Origin: Pipra filicauda
Taxonomy: Eukaryota > Chordata > Aves > Passeriformes > Pipridae
NCBI RefSeq assembly: GCF_003945595.2
Contig: NW_024104292.1
Span: 2,054,756 to 2,118,755, forward strand
Length of the DNA: 64,000 bases
Direction of reading: 5' to 3'
A program made the translations under genes and the position numbers. The notes beneath the pieces were generated by a model. It did not search any database and had not been told where the DNA came from. It was given only the letters and a program-made list of their open reading frames with translations. Below are positions 1 through 12,700 of this stretch, piece by piece. Each line of letters opens with the position of its first letter. The first letter of the stretch is position 1.

Positions 1-1875
1 GGTAAAGGCAAAACTGAATATTAGCATCTCTGCCAGGTCAGGACAAGGCTTGGGGATGGTTCTAAGATGGAGAAAGAAAGCAGGAAAACTGGATTTGTTG
101 CTCCTAGCAGAAGGTGCAGAAGCAGCTGATACAAAGACTTTCTCCTCAAGTGGCCCTACCCCTGTGGCAATAGCTGGCTTTGCACAAACCCTGAGCCCAG
201 CCTTAGCACAGACACCAAGAGACATGGCGTGTGTCAGTGGGTTACAAAACACCCACCAGGATTGTTTTTCTGCATCCATATGCACATTTGCCTATCCATA
301 TGCCTATGCATATACCTACCTGCTGTTGACATCTACCTTTCAATACAGAGTTGTCCAACCTTGTTGTGCTATGCACACATATTTGATAACATTCTCAGCT
401 CTGCAGTTAAATACTTATTTTTGTCTTTCTGGACTGAAACACTGCATTTCATTTCACTCATCCTCCCACACAGATGCAGGGAAACAAGATATTCATCAGT
501 AAGTACCTACAAAAGACTGGAGAGTCAAGTGAGGAGAGAAAAGTAATTTCTTGGGCAGATACTTAAATGACTATAATATTTTGAATGGTTCTTTGTCATA
601 TTTAAGCTGATGCCCTAGTCTGTATTATTATAATATGTATTTGTTAGTTTACAGGATTTATAATGACAGAAACTTTATTGACACCAAAATTTAGAGGTTT
701 TTTCTATATTCTGTATTTTTTCATATATATACACCATACAAATTCACTGTAGTCACTCGAACTACATTTTGCGTATAGAAATACAACTGTTGCTTTCACC
801 GAAGCAAGGAAGAAGAAGAATATCTCAGAGTTGTATTAGTCCACTTAGGCCTCACAGGCAACACTGAAATATGTCTTATTCAACAACATTACTGCTCGTA
901 TCTCCCATATTAATTCAGTTTCACTGTTTTTAAAAAAGGCTCTATTTAGTGTTCTATACACTGGAAAAATCCTCACCCCAAGTCACAGGAGTATTCTCCT
1001 GCCTGAGACAGATACAAGAGAAAGGGAATTTATAAATAAGCTTTCTGTGTGAACATCAGGAAGAAAATATCTTTTTTTCCTTGCTCCAGTGATGCACGCT
1101 CCCTCCACAGTTGCCAACTCAGTGCCTCAGCAGGTGTCTATCTGCCTCAAAGTTGCTGGAGCTGTGGAGATTTGCAATAGTGAGAGATTTTTCTTCTAAT
1201 CTACTGATTTTAACATCGCCCTTACTGCTGATTTAATGAGCCCAGTGTCATGAATAGGATTACAGATCCCAGTGGTCTAATTCTCAGTTCCTTAATACAC
1301 TGGAGAGTAACAGTAACTATGGTAAATAATTGCCTCAAATCAAATAAAAATTACAGCTTTACATTTGAATGCCGGAAATGTTTGTTCAGTGATCTGTATG
1401 GTGGGAATCATTTACCTTTATCTAGCTCCCAAAGGAAAAAGATGGCACCCACAGAGCAAATGTCATGATCACCAGCAGTGCCTTTGTGAATACTGTGTAG
1501 AAGGCAATGCTGAGACCTGCTGGAATCAGCTGAAATCAGTGGTTCTGCAGGAGGAAGTTGGCCAAATTGTGACTGTTCTCTTCCATCAACAGCTTTTTTT
1601 TACCTTTCAGACTTGGGTAAAATCAGGATCTGATTCCCAAAGTACAGATGCACTGTGCAGTTCTCACAGATGTGATGGGAATTAAATAAATACTTCAGGA
1701 AGCTAATCATTATCAAGAGACCTAAAGCTTGTTCTGTACTTGCTTTATGACTCTAATTTTCATATACCGCCTGACTACCAGGATGTCCACATGGGATATA
1801 TGGTCGCCTGGGTAATTATAATAAATATTCTTCTTTTATGTTAGTATACACGTGTTTAAACTGAGTTTGTAAAGG
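1..1875. other. Non-repeat AT-rich DNA, no gene recognised
   Basis: I see no repeat family or conserved coding signal here. A 150-codon open frame at 50-502 is the longest, but its composition is erratic, it matches no family I know, and it overlaps a second open frame in another register, so I treat it as chance. Short A/T runs and pyrimidine tracts occur throughout. Confidence 0.6.
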
Positions 1876-1980
1876 AGGGTATTTTACAGACATGGAGCTA
1901 CAGTGAAGTCATTTGCTAATAACCCAAGGAGATTAGTAGACAACAAAAGCAAGAGACTCTGGCCTCCTGTCTCTTTTCTG
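1876..1980 (-). repeat. Possible ancient MIR-like SINE fragment
   Basis: The stretch starts with a TATTTTACAGA-type motif, then a degraded gaggttaagt-like stretch, and ends in a CTCTGGCCTCCTG-like segment. This order is that of the reverse complement of the MIR/tRNA-SINE body found across amniotes. Divergence is high and boundaries are approximate. It could also be chance similarity. Confidence 0.35.
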
Positions 1981-4875
1981 GTATCTTCAATCACATTGTC
2001 TCTTGCAATCATCAGCCAGTTTTCAGCTGCTGTAATTTGGGCAGACTTGAGTGAATGCAATCTGCTTTAGGATACATAGATGCAAATTCTTCAGGGTGTT
2101 TTCTAGTATTCATTAGCAATGCTAAGTAAATCACATTTCTAGATGTGATTAGCTCCATATATCCCCAGACACTGATGTGTACATGTAAAATAGATGCAGC
2201 CACGTATTTTAGCATACAAAAACATGCAGTCATGAGCACACAAAAACATTTCCTCTCACACAGATATGCATGCACATATACCACTGGTGGCAGATAAAAA
2301 TAAATGCACCATAGGGAGACTTTTTAGATGAGCACGTATTATGCTTGCCTTAACCACTTGATGAATTTGATTATAATTCGTGCAGTACTACAGAACTATT
2401 TTTTAAATGAGATTAAATACCATAAAGATGCATATTTAGATTTTATACAAAACCAGTTTCCTATGGAGCACCACAGAGTTAAACCAGAGAAGGCAGGAAG
2501 TAGTGAAACAGGAGAGGGAAAAAATGCATATTTAAGCAATAGACTTGAAAAATTAGTCAGCGAAAGAAAGAGTAAATTGAAAGCTGCTTAGATTTACTGT
2601 AGCTGTAATGTGTGTTCTACTTATTTACATAAGGTCTATGTGATTATCTTCTCTACTGTTCAGTAAGAATAGTCCTTACTGTAGTATCTGCCGCCAACAC
2701 ATGGTACTTTTGTTATCTCAGATATGCAGCCCACTCATTAAAGAAACACAGTAACCAATATGTAACGTGAACTTTTGACGTTCACAATGTTTGCAGACGG
2801 AGAATTTATTACACCACCGGCAGATACAAAGGGCCAAGTCTGTATTCTTGAGCGGGCAGAATGCTCTGGTTTTATTTTAGGCTTAGTAAAATTTCTGTTT
2901 GTTCTTTTTGTTGCTGTCTGTTTGAAAATACAGATTCTCCATTCTGGACTTCATTTTAATGCAGTTCTGAGACCAAATATTGCACTCTATTACTTGAGAA
3001 ACCAAGGCCTTTTCATGAAATGCCAGACTCTCTTCTGGGCCTTAATGTTCCTCAAATGTTCTTTACTCACCCTACATGCCTAAATCTCGGTCTTAGGTGT
3101 TCTCCAAGTATCGTCCTTCGACATTATTTTGCTAAGGAAGATGCTTTACACTTTGTTCTCTTTCTGTTGTCTTGGTAGATGGGATGTATATCTAGTTGTT
3201 TTCATCTATCGGGGTGGGCTTTGAAAAGTACAATTGTACAGCAGCAGTCTGCACTCATTCAGTTTACCACCAGCTTTTACCCATGGAAAGAAGAATGAGT
3301 GTGTGAATGTCAAGATACGTTGAAAATAGCATGCATATTTTTTTCCTGAGAATAGCAGCATAATATCCTTCTAGTGAACACTCAGTTACAAAATCCTACA
3401 GACAAAATAGTGCTCTGGCTTTCCAGCCATTTGTGCTTTGTTTACTGGAAAGAACTTTTTTTAATACACTTTTTTTTTTAAGTTTTACATAGTTATCACT
3501 TGAAATATACAAGAATTGTGGCTAAGGTCCCATAAGGGAATAAATAAAAGACTCCAACACATTCTGTGGTGATGGAAGACTCTGAAACTCTTCTAAGGTT
3601 TTCTTCTTGGCAAAGCTGTATGCATTAATATTTTAAAACAAATAAAAAAATGCTAGTTTTAAACCCTCTTAAGACCTTCATGTTACATCAGATGAAGCAA
3701 TTCTGAATTCACTAGGAAATTATTAGTAGGTTATCCATCCTTCCATCATGAGCAAGAACTCTTGGTACTGTCTCTCAGACTGCTCTGTGTGGGAGAACAT
3801 TTCATACTGTCATGATTTCTTCTCATTTCTTTTCCTTTCCAGAATGACAGGACCACCCTAATGAAATGCTGCTGAGACACTAGAAATTAGTCAGCATATT
3901 GTTTGAATATGAAGTTGGAAAAAAACAGAGCAATATGTGTTTAGTAGTGAGGTCAGAGGTATTTTATCAGTTGTTCAAGGAAAAAAGGAAAGATTTTACT
4001 AGGAAAGAAAATTTTTACTACATATTTGACAAAACAGTGATGAGATAACCCTGGGAGATGTGAAGCGTTGCAAAACTGCACAAGTATAAAGTGCTGAAAA
4101 GCTACATTTCAGAGCTCTCAGCTCTCAAATATGAGGTCATTAGTAATTCAAAATGAAGAACTCATAACAGCTTAGAGTAAATTTTTACTGTTTAACCAGT
4201 CTGTACTAGGGCTGGTTGTCAGCCCATGTGTCTGACCACAAATGTATTATTAAACAGTCTCTTCCTCCTGGTGGACATCTTTATGCTCTCTGTTGGGGGC
4301 TAAATCTACACATCTCTTCTGGTATCAAACACAACAGGAAAATTAGCCTTAATTGCTCCATCAGCCAAGAAATCAAGAAAAAGCTGTTGTTCCTTCAATC
4401 TTGTCGATGTCTAAACAGGCAAATTTTCCTGTCTTGAATCAAATACAGTCTCAGACTCCACCCCTAGCAGTACCCTGATAAGCAGCCTCCTCCTAGAACC
4501 CGAAGACCTGGGAGCTGCCTGGTGGGTGATGGGAGTCACACCACTGGATGCTGACCTGGCCTCAAGCCTCCAGTTTTTGTTCTCATGTAATGAAAACATT
4601 CTTGGCAAATGCTTCTGCTTTAGGTCATCTTGTACTGGTCTAAGAATTCCAGTTCAAGTGGCACAATATGAACGCCCCCAGCCTTTGCTCTTAATCATAG
4701 CCCTGCTTCCAAAAAAACAACAATTAAAGGTCCAGAGTCTTGTTCTGTTTTTCCTGTCTGGAGTGCACTGTTGATCAGCCAGCTTTCAATGCTTTGATTA
4801 CTTCAGAGAAATGTATCAAACCTCTCTATGAGTGCACTCTACAGCATTGAGTTTTCTTGGTTTACTTTGTATATA
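1981..4875. other. Non-repeat AT-rich DNA, no gene recognised
   Basis: No transposon or exon signature was recognised. Open frames here (for example 87 codons from 2328 and 102 codons from 2775) have no family resemblance and are within the range expected by chance in AT-rich DNA. A poly-T run lies near 3,471-3,480. Confidence 0.6.
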
Positions 4876-4918
4876 GTGGTAGTAGTACTAGTAGTAGTCG
4901 TAGTAGTAGTAGTAGTAG
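4876..4918. repeat. Imperfect (GTA)n trinucleotide microsatellite
   Basis: About 14 tandem GTA/TAG units with a few interruptions (GTACTA, GTCGTA). The interruptions suggest an old tract, or one stabilised against slippage. Confidence 0.9.
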
Positions 4919-5084
4919 AACTTTTAGTGGAAGTTATTTCAGCAGAAAGGACAGTCTGGCAAACAGTGTTTTCTTACAGTTTCTCTAACTGACCTTGTTC
5001 TAACCAGCATGAGTAAGGGCAACTCTGGGTTGGGAGTGTATTTTTCTTCAGAGCTTTCTTTCTAACCCACAGTGTAAAATGTGC

Positions 5085-5205
5085 CCTGTTCTGTTCCTTT
5101 TCAGCCTCAGTTTACTTCAACTATAAAATGGAAGTGATAATTTCTCTTGTAAAATACTTACATCTGTGAATGGAAAGCATTACAGAAGAACTAATTACTG
5201 TTATG
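5085..5205 (+). repeat. Ancient MIR-like SINE fragment
   Basis: The motif CCTCAGTTTAC, followed shortly by TATAAAATGGAAGTGATAAT, is the signature of the MIR core-to-3' region (cctcagtttcctc, then tgtaaaatggggataat). The similarity is seen by eye and includes spacing as well as motifs. Ends are approximate. Confidence 0.5.
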
Positions 5206-8200
5206 CTTAAACATTCCGGCATTGCGATTAAGTGATTTTTATGCCTTGATAATTATATTTCACTAGGGAAGAGTGGGCAATCATCCATCAAACTCTCTGG
5301 CTGTGACTGAAATACTAAGCTAACAGAAATTTTGTGGTGCAGTCATTGATAACCATGGTTTTGAATAGCTCTGAAACAAAGCTGTGAAAAATTCCCAGTC
5401 TCATCAGATTGACATTATTTATAGTACAGCCCAGTAAGAGGTAAATTTCAGTCACGTACAGCTTGTTTAAAAGCAGAGTAAATTTTTATCAGTCTCCTGA
5501 ATGCTAACAGATGAAGACTGTGTTCAAATCTTTAGACCTTATACTGTAGATAGGATTGCAAGGCTAATTGGTGCTGCTGGCATTTGATGTTGAAGTTAAT
5601 ATGAAATAAAGCTGTTTTACAAAATTATTATTTATTGTTTTGTACAGATGGATTTGATTTGCAGTTTGGAAGTCTCACAAAGCCTCTGTAGTACACAGAG
5701 GAAAGTAAAAGGAGTAGAATAAATAGGAAGTGTAAAAGGTACATGATTTTAGAAAAATATCCACTTCAGACAGCTTCACTTTAAGTACAGCTTCTGAAGT
5801 CTGTATTTGGCATTCCTTCTTACTAAATCAATGTTGAGCAAGAGCTACATGACTTTGCTGAAAACTAGGTAAGAGCAGTTTGTTCCAGGCTTACATGGAA
5901 CAGAGACTTGTTTTACAACTTCTTCCTTTCATGCCACTGGGATTTTGGAAGAGCAAAGATATCAGTAAGAAAGGAGTTTCAAAATGTTGTCCAAGGAGAA
6001 GTTATATCTTGGTCTGACCACAATACGGCTAAAACAGGCACTATATCCCAGCACTCCAACTTTCATTCATGCACACATACACTGTTGTCCTTTTCTGTGG
6101 CGTGAAAACCTCAGAGCTCCCAAATCATCCAGAAAGCACTTTTGTTGACCTTGATTGTCTTCTGACAGAATAACACCCCTGAAAGTCTCCTCACTGGAAA
6201 GCAGAGTATATTTGGATTCCTCAGAGAACAGATCAACCACTGATGACTGCAGTAGTCAAAGCAGTCACTGCACGTTGGTGCGAAGCGGACAAGTAAAAAC
6301 ACCAAACACTGTTTTTGCAAATCGTTGTCACTGCAATATGGGGCAAAGCTGACTTTAGTATGACTAAATGGGCAGTCAAGGAGTGCTAATATATATTGCA
6401 TAATTTTTTACAGATGTACAAAACTGTATGTTTCTGTGTAATAACTAATGAATGACTCAGGCCTGGACTTAGCCATTGTAACAAGAAGCATTGTGTTGCT
6501 GAAAACTTGGGAAACCTCTTCTCCAGGGTATTAAAATTACTGTATAAAGCATCTAAGTTCCATAGATATTGAAGAGCGAGACCTGGATGCCTAAAAATAG
6601 GATTCACCATACCTAACACACAGAATAGAGTGGAGTTTCAACTAGCAAACAGAAAATGCCTGAGAGGAAAAAGCTCTGTTTATTCACCTACTCTCCCCAC
6701 CTTGCCCACTGGCAGCTCTGTGGTAGGTACTTACGTTAAACAAGGATTCAGAGCCAAAAGCTGTTTCCAGATTCCAGGCACCAGCTTCATACATTTCCAT
6801 AGAAATGACTGGCTCACTTTCTTTCAAAACAGGCCTCAGTTCATCCTACTCTTTCCAAACTAATCTAATGTTTTAAACATTTGCCTCCTCAGCCTTAAGC
6901 ACTGAGAGTTGCACCTCCTGCTCCCCTACACAGCAGGTGATGGGTAAGCTCTGGGGTGAGGGGAGGGAGCTGTGTTTGCCACTTCTCCTCCATATGAGCC
7001 ACTCTGCATCATGGGGCAGAAGACCCTGTGGTGAAAGCCTGAAAATAGAGGACTTGAGAGACATCTGAGCAGAGATGAAAGCTCACAACTTCACTCTTTA
7101 TCAGGAATACCCTATCCACAACCTTTAGTCTCACTTGTATGTTGAAACCCTGTCTGGTTCACATGGGCTCTTAATATGGACAGCATACTAAGCATTAACT
7201 TAGATGAACTAAGATACTTTATTTCTATCCTTTATATGTGAGCATTTGTCATTCTATACCTCTAATTAGCTTTAATAAGAGTTACAAGATTCAGATTGAG
7301 AGAAGGATTAAACTTTTTCCAATGAATGACATCAATGCGGCCCTTGGCATGTTTTCAAAAAGCACTTTTCTGTGCTACATAGTAGTACTGCATGGAGAAA
7401 TGAGGGCAGTCTTTACTCCTGGAGTTGAACTGACTGCCCTCAAGACTCCTTGGAAATGAGCTGGATAATCCATCTCAAGAAAGAGTGCATGAAATAATAG
7501 CTGCTGTAGACAGGGAAGTTATAAAAGTTATTTATTTCTCTCATAATAACCCTAGTTGATTGAGGGGAAAAAGAAAAAAAAACTGGAACCCCCCCCCTCC
7601 CAATCCTGTATGATAAAAGGCTCACATTGAACGTTACTGTAATTTCATTTCAAATCTAGACACCCATATGCATTTACTGTTTTGCTGGGAGGGTTTAAAT
7701 ACCCTGAGCTAATTATAGGACAATATCTTCCAACTTACAAGGGTTAAATTGAAAGCACAGCTAATGAGATACTATTCCCGGCTATTAAACTGAAAGAAAA
7801 GGGGTCTATTTAATTATAAAGTATGTAAAAAAAGCATAATCATCTTGTAATGTAACAGCTCTCATCTGGATTATTATTTTGGTGCACATTTATAAACACT
7901 GCTTGGCACATTACTGAATTGTTTAATATTTATATGAATGTAGTTATTCCACAGAATAACAATATTGACACCAGGCTAGTTTCCTTTTAATTTCACCAAG
8001 AATATTTCATATCTACTGGGCAAATTTTGTGATTTATCAGAAATATAACAAAATGTAAAGAAGGTGGGAAAAACAGAGGGAACTATTAATCTTGTCTGCC
8101 AATACCTCTGCATGTTTTCATGTGGCCATTTAAAACAGTAATTAATTTTGCTTTAAATATCTATGAAGTGTACTGCAACTTGCAATTCTCAGCAACTTAT

Positions 8201-9783
8201 GAGATGAACTAAAAAGCAACTTATGTTTTTTTTTCTTACTCTAACTCAGTTACAAAACCATTTATAGTACAGGTTGCTCTTCCAGAATTACTTGTGTGTT
8301 AAACTCACATTTCCAACAAACTGAGATGTGAAGAACCTTGAGAACTAGTTGCTGAAAATATGCCAGGGTTGCTTGGATGTCACTTACGGGAAGGCTTTTA
8401 GTCCTCTTTTTCACAGTATCCACATGACTTCTATTAATTCTTTGCCTTCCTTCAGCTGGCAAGAGCTGCTGAGAGTTGTCAGGTGGCACTGGCTGTACTA
8501 CCCACTGCAAGGCTGTGCATGGAAAGATTAGCTGTGGTTAAGGTGTGAGTCAACTGAATGAGCCATCGAAGGGAACAAGGTGAAGTTAGGAGATTTCTTT
8601 AGTTTGGCTGATCTGCAGGTACCATGTGTTTAAAGGAGAGGCATAAGTAACTTGAAAGTTTTGGAACACATCACTGAACCCCTGTGTAGGGTTTCTGGCA
8701 GATTGCTGGGGAGTTCTTGCAGTGGCAGCTGTCAGCAGATAAATGGGAGATATTTATGTCTATGGGTTTAAGGACTAGTTTATGAAGTTAATTGCATACC
8801 TAATAGAGGCCTTTCTTGAACTTCTAGAACACACAACTGCTGGGAAATAAGCAAACTTTTTGACTGGAGGGAAACTGTACACATCTTCCAGTAGATCAAA
8901 GACAGAGTAAAGTGTATATATTATGGTTGTGCTGAGGAATTATGTATCACTTCAAGAGGGTGAAGTATCTTAACTATCTGTCTCCTGGATTTAGAAACTG
9001 AGGTTTTACTATACTAGATGTTCTAATAGGTCACAAGTAATTACCAACTCTCATTAGTTCCCCATTAGCAGCTTTTTTGTCATAGAATTTCCTTGACTTT
9101 ATAATAAAAAGGGAATGAAAATATAAAAAGTAATTATTCACAGTTATCTCATGGGACTATAATTTGAACCACACTATTCTTACCAGATATAACTGGAAGA
9201 TACTATTCATCTCGTTGGAGTGGAACAGAGATAAGGGCCATAACTTCTTGTTTGTAATTCTCACATACTTACTGAGAGGAATTATAAACATTTGTGATTG
9301 TTTCATTACTTGGAAGTCGACCATATGAAAGAGAACTGATGCATTTCTGTCCTTCTGACTTCTGTCGTCTCCTAAAGCATACTTTTGTCACTGTTTTCCA
9401 GATGACTTTCATTGATTCCTTCTCTTATTAAGCCACTAGAAGCTCCTAGTGTACAAGATTTTGCTCCTTTATATCCGAGACTCTTTGATGCTGTCCACAT
9501 CTGTCACTTGCAGCAGCTGACTACTGACTGGTCACTTGGAGGCGGATAACTCTTTGATCCTCTTGTCTAAACTTGAATATAAAGAAAGGAAAAACTCTCC
9601 CTAAAAAGTGCCCTATGAACAGGAATACAAGGAGGTGCTACTGTAGATGAGCAAGCCTATTTGTACATAGGAGGAAACTGGAAGAAGAGCTAGTGCTCAC
9701 TAGATTCAGTCCAGGCTTTTCAGATCCCACCTTATGCAAGGGAAAATGAGAGTGCCTAGCATTTCCTGGTAGGTACCTTGCTT
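5206..9783. other. Non-repeat AT-rich DNA with a candidate conserved noncoding block
   Basis: No gene or repeat family was recognised. A C9 run lies at about 7,589-7,597. The part at about 7,630-8,160 is dense in TAAT/ATTA and AT-hook-like words with little simple-sequence content, a texture often seen in conserved vertebrate noncoding elements. That reading is inference only. Confidence 0.5.
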
Positions 9784-9798
9784 GAAAAAAAAAAAAAA
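9784..9798. repeat. Poly-A tract
   Basis: Uninterrupted A run of about 15 bases followed by GAAAAG. No retrotransposed sequence was recognised immediately upstream, so I call it simple sequence only. Confidence 0.8.
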
Positions 9799-12700
9799 GA
9801 AAAGCTTTTTGTATGGAAGAACAAGAAATAGAACAAGTTGAAACATGGTCCTCATCCTTTTAATTACATGGGAAAGGAGAATACATTGTTAATCTTTCCA
9901 CTCGCAGTCCTTTTACCTATTCTGTTTCCCAACTATTTAATTTGTGTTGATGCTTCTTACCTTTTATTTTTTTAATTTCTCCCAGTCTGTTCCTGATGTC
10001 TGGACGATTTCCCATCTTCTTGCATCTTTTCCCTCTAACCTAGCCCACAGGTTTGCATCCTTTTGCGTGATCTCCAACTTGAAAGTATTTGCATGTGGAT
10101 TGTAGTTTCTTTTTAAGCATAATTTGGGCACTTTTATGCTATACAGTGATTGCATTTCCCCATGAGGTTAAAAAAAACAAAAAAAAAACTTTGCTAGAGG
10201 CACAGAATATATCTACATTGAGCAAGTCATATGACCAAACTTAATAGATGTATATCTGTGAACAAAACAGAACCGAGGACCCTGATGCCAACAGTGGAAG
10301 TATTTTTGGGCTTTTACTTTGGGCTGGTTCTGGTCTGGCTGTGCAGCTTAGTTACTGGTTAGCTGCTTAAGTGCATTTCATGTTCTCCTGCAGTGCCTCT
10401 TCCATTTTAATTTCATCCAAAAGGAGCGGTTTGCACACCCTGGGACTGCTCAGCAATGCAAACCAAAGCCCAGTAATGGGGAGGATGAGGAGGCTCAATG
10501 CAAAAGCATGTTCCCGGTCCAAGCTGAAACACTAATGTGGCTGCACCTATACTGAGGCAAGATATTTTCTCTCCCTTTCATCTTCTTCCCTCAGATATGC
10601 TTCAGATGGACCTCACAGAGCCTGCACCTATTCAGTGAACATTGCATATTCCAGTGGAGCACCCAGTTCTTAGGGAAAAGGATATACATATAAAGGAAGC
10701 ACATATTTCTTCTGGCTTCTATGTCTATGAAAGCTCAGTGTAATATGTTTTGTTTTGCCTAGTCTTGTTCCTGCATGGAAATGTGATTTTGTTATTTTTT
10801 ACCAATACAATTTTTAGTTCAGCTCATGTATTAAAGTAGAGAAAAGCACTTCTCTGGCAATCATGGAACCATGGCTTTTTTCCCATATGCTTAAGTAAAT
10901 AAGTTGCTTAATTCATTTGGATAAAGACATTAAAACCATTTATAAATATAGATCCTATTTCAGTAATAAGATGTCGATTACAAAATCATAATTATTATGA
11001 CTGGTCAGAAAAGATGTTTTGCAAAATATGTCATGTTTTTATGTTTGTTATAATTGCATATTCCCTAGAATTTTGCATTTCCTTTGGAATTATTAGAGTT
11101 TTCTTCAGGTCTGACTTTCTCCATACAGCTTTTTGAGTGATATCAGTGACTTCCAAATAATCTTCCCAAAGAGACAGATATATTTCTGTGAAGATGTGAG
11201 TATTTTAAGGTTAAAAAAAAAATTACAAAGTCAGGAACAGTAATACCTGCAAGAGGGCTTCTGGGACCACTAAGCTTATATTCACGCTGTTGTAGGCAGG
11301 TATTTTAGCAATAACCTTTTGCCTATACCAATTCTATATTATAAGTAATTCAGCTTTTTGTTCCTGTTACTGCCATTGGAAAACTGCTCTAGAATCTCAC
11401 TTACGTCTGGATGAATTAATTTTTAATCATTTGTATCCAGTTGTTCTCAGGTCACCCTGTTCTTTCCAACCCGATACTGAATTGTTCAATGTATAAATTG
11501 AAAAATTTGTTATTTTCTTGCAGCTTTTCTGCCTTCATTTTGACAGAATAACACAGCAAACCACCAAACGAGGAAGAATTTACTGCATTATTTTGTAAAA
11601 CAGCACAAGTACTTACCTATCTTAGCTGAATTAACTTGGGGATCTCATTTACCTTTTTTGTAGGAACAGCTTGCTGATGATGTATTCATTTTGTTAATAA
11701 ACAGATTTCTTGGTGTTTTTCCTCAATCATTCCTAGTTAATGAATATCTAGCTTATAACTATGATGCTTTTCATTAGTCCCTAAGAATAGTTGCAACCTG
11801 GACTACTGAATTTAGTGTACTACTCTGGTCCTTGACACCATCCTGCTATTTACCCTCCCTGATACTTATCATTAACTTACCTGCTTGGGTGCTGAAACCT
11901 TTGATGCTTCTTTTGCTATTTTCCCATTGTCATCTCTTTCTTTTAAACAATTCATGTCCTTTAAAAAAAATTTCTTCTAGGTGTAGAAATGTACATTTTT
12001 TTTAATCCACTGTTTTGTCAGATAAAGCTATCAGAACAATGTGGCAGAGGCAAACCTTACTAAATCCATGTCGTGCTTGATATAATTTTTCCACTTAACT
12101 TTAACTACAAATCTATCCAAACTATCTTGTAGTTGGGTACACAACTTTACTTAAATATTTAGTGCTAACTTGCTGTTCACCAGTTATTCAGTACAACTCT
12201 CAAAAACTTAAAAAAAAATAGGTACTAAAAATATTCGTTACCAGATCACAATTTTAATATGTGAAGCTTTTCACACATTGATGTATTAGGATACTTGATT
12301 TCCGCTTTTACATCAATATTATAATTTCTATTTCCATGTCAATTTCTATACTTCCATTCACATTAAACTATCAGTTCTCTGATTTCATAGTCAGCAGAAC
12401 TATGAACGTTAAAATTAAGAGGAAATATTAATTTTTTTTTTAGTCACACCTTGAAGCATGTCTGTCTCACTGCATCTCCCAAGACTCACTGCATAAGAAA
12501 TACATTTTTAATTGCCTTCTCTTATCTATTTTCTCCTGTTTCAGGTGCAGTTTTTAATTGGGTTTGGTTCCTGACAGTTGCTGTTATGCTCTTTCATGAC
12601 TTGTCTTCAAAATACTCTTCTCTTTACAGAACAGTCCTTATTTTATTTTGTTTTAGTTTTGATTTTGCATTTCTTGTGGAGTCTCTGCTTATTCTTAAGT

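Noticed and set aside
50..502. 150-codon open frame on the plus strand
   Set aside because: No recognisable domain, a second long frame overlaps it, and the composition looks random. A stretch at about 476-500 is flanked by acceptor-like and donor-like words but would be a 25-base exon, too short to support.
9958..10155. Polar minus-strand open frame with a strong splice donor (GTAAGAAG)
   Set aside because: The frame stops just before the donor, and no matching good acceptor keeps a long frame open. Evidence is too thin.
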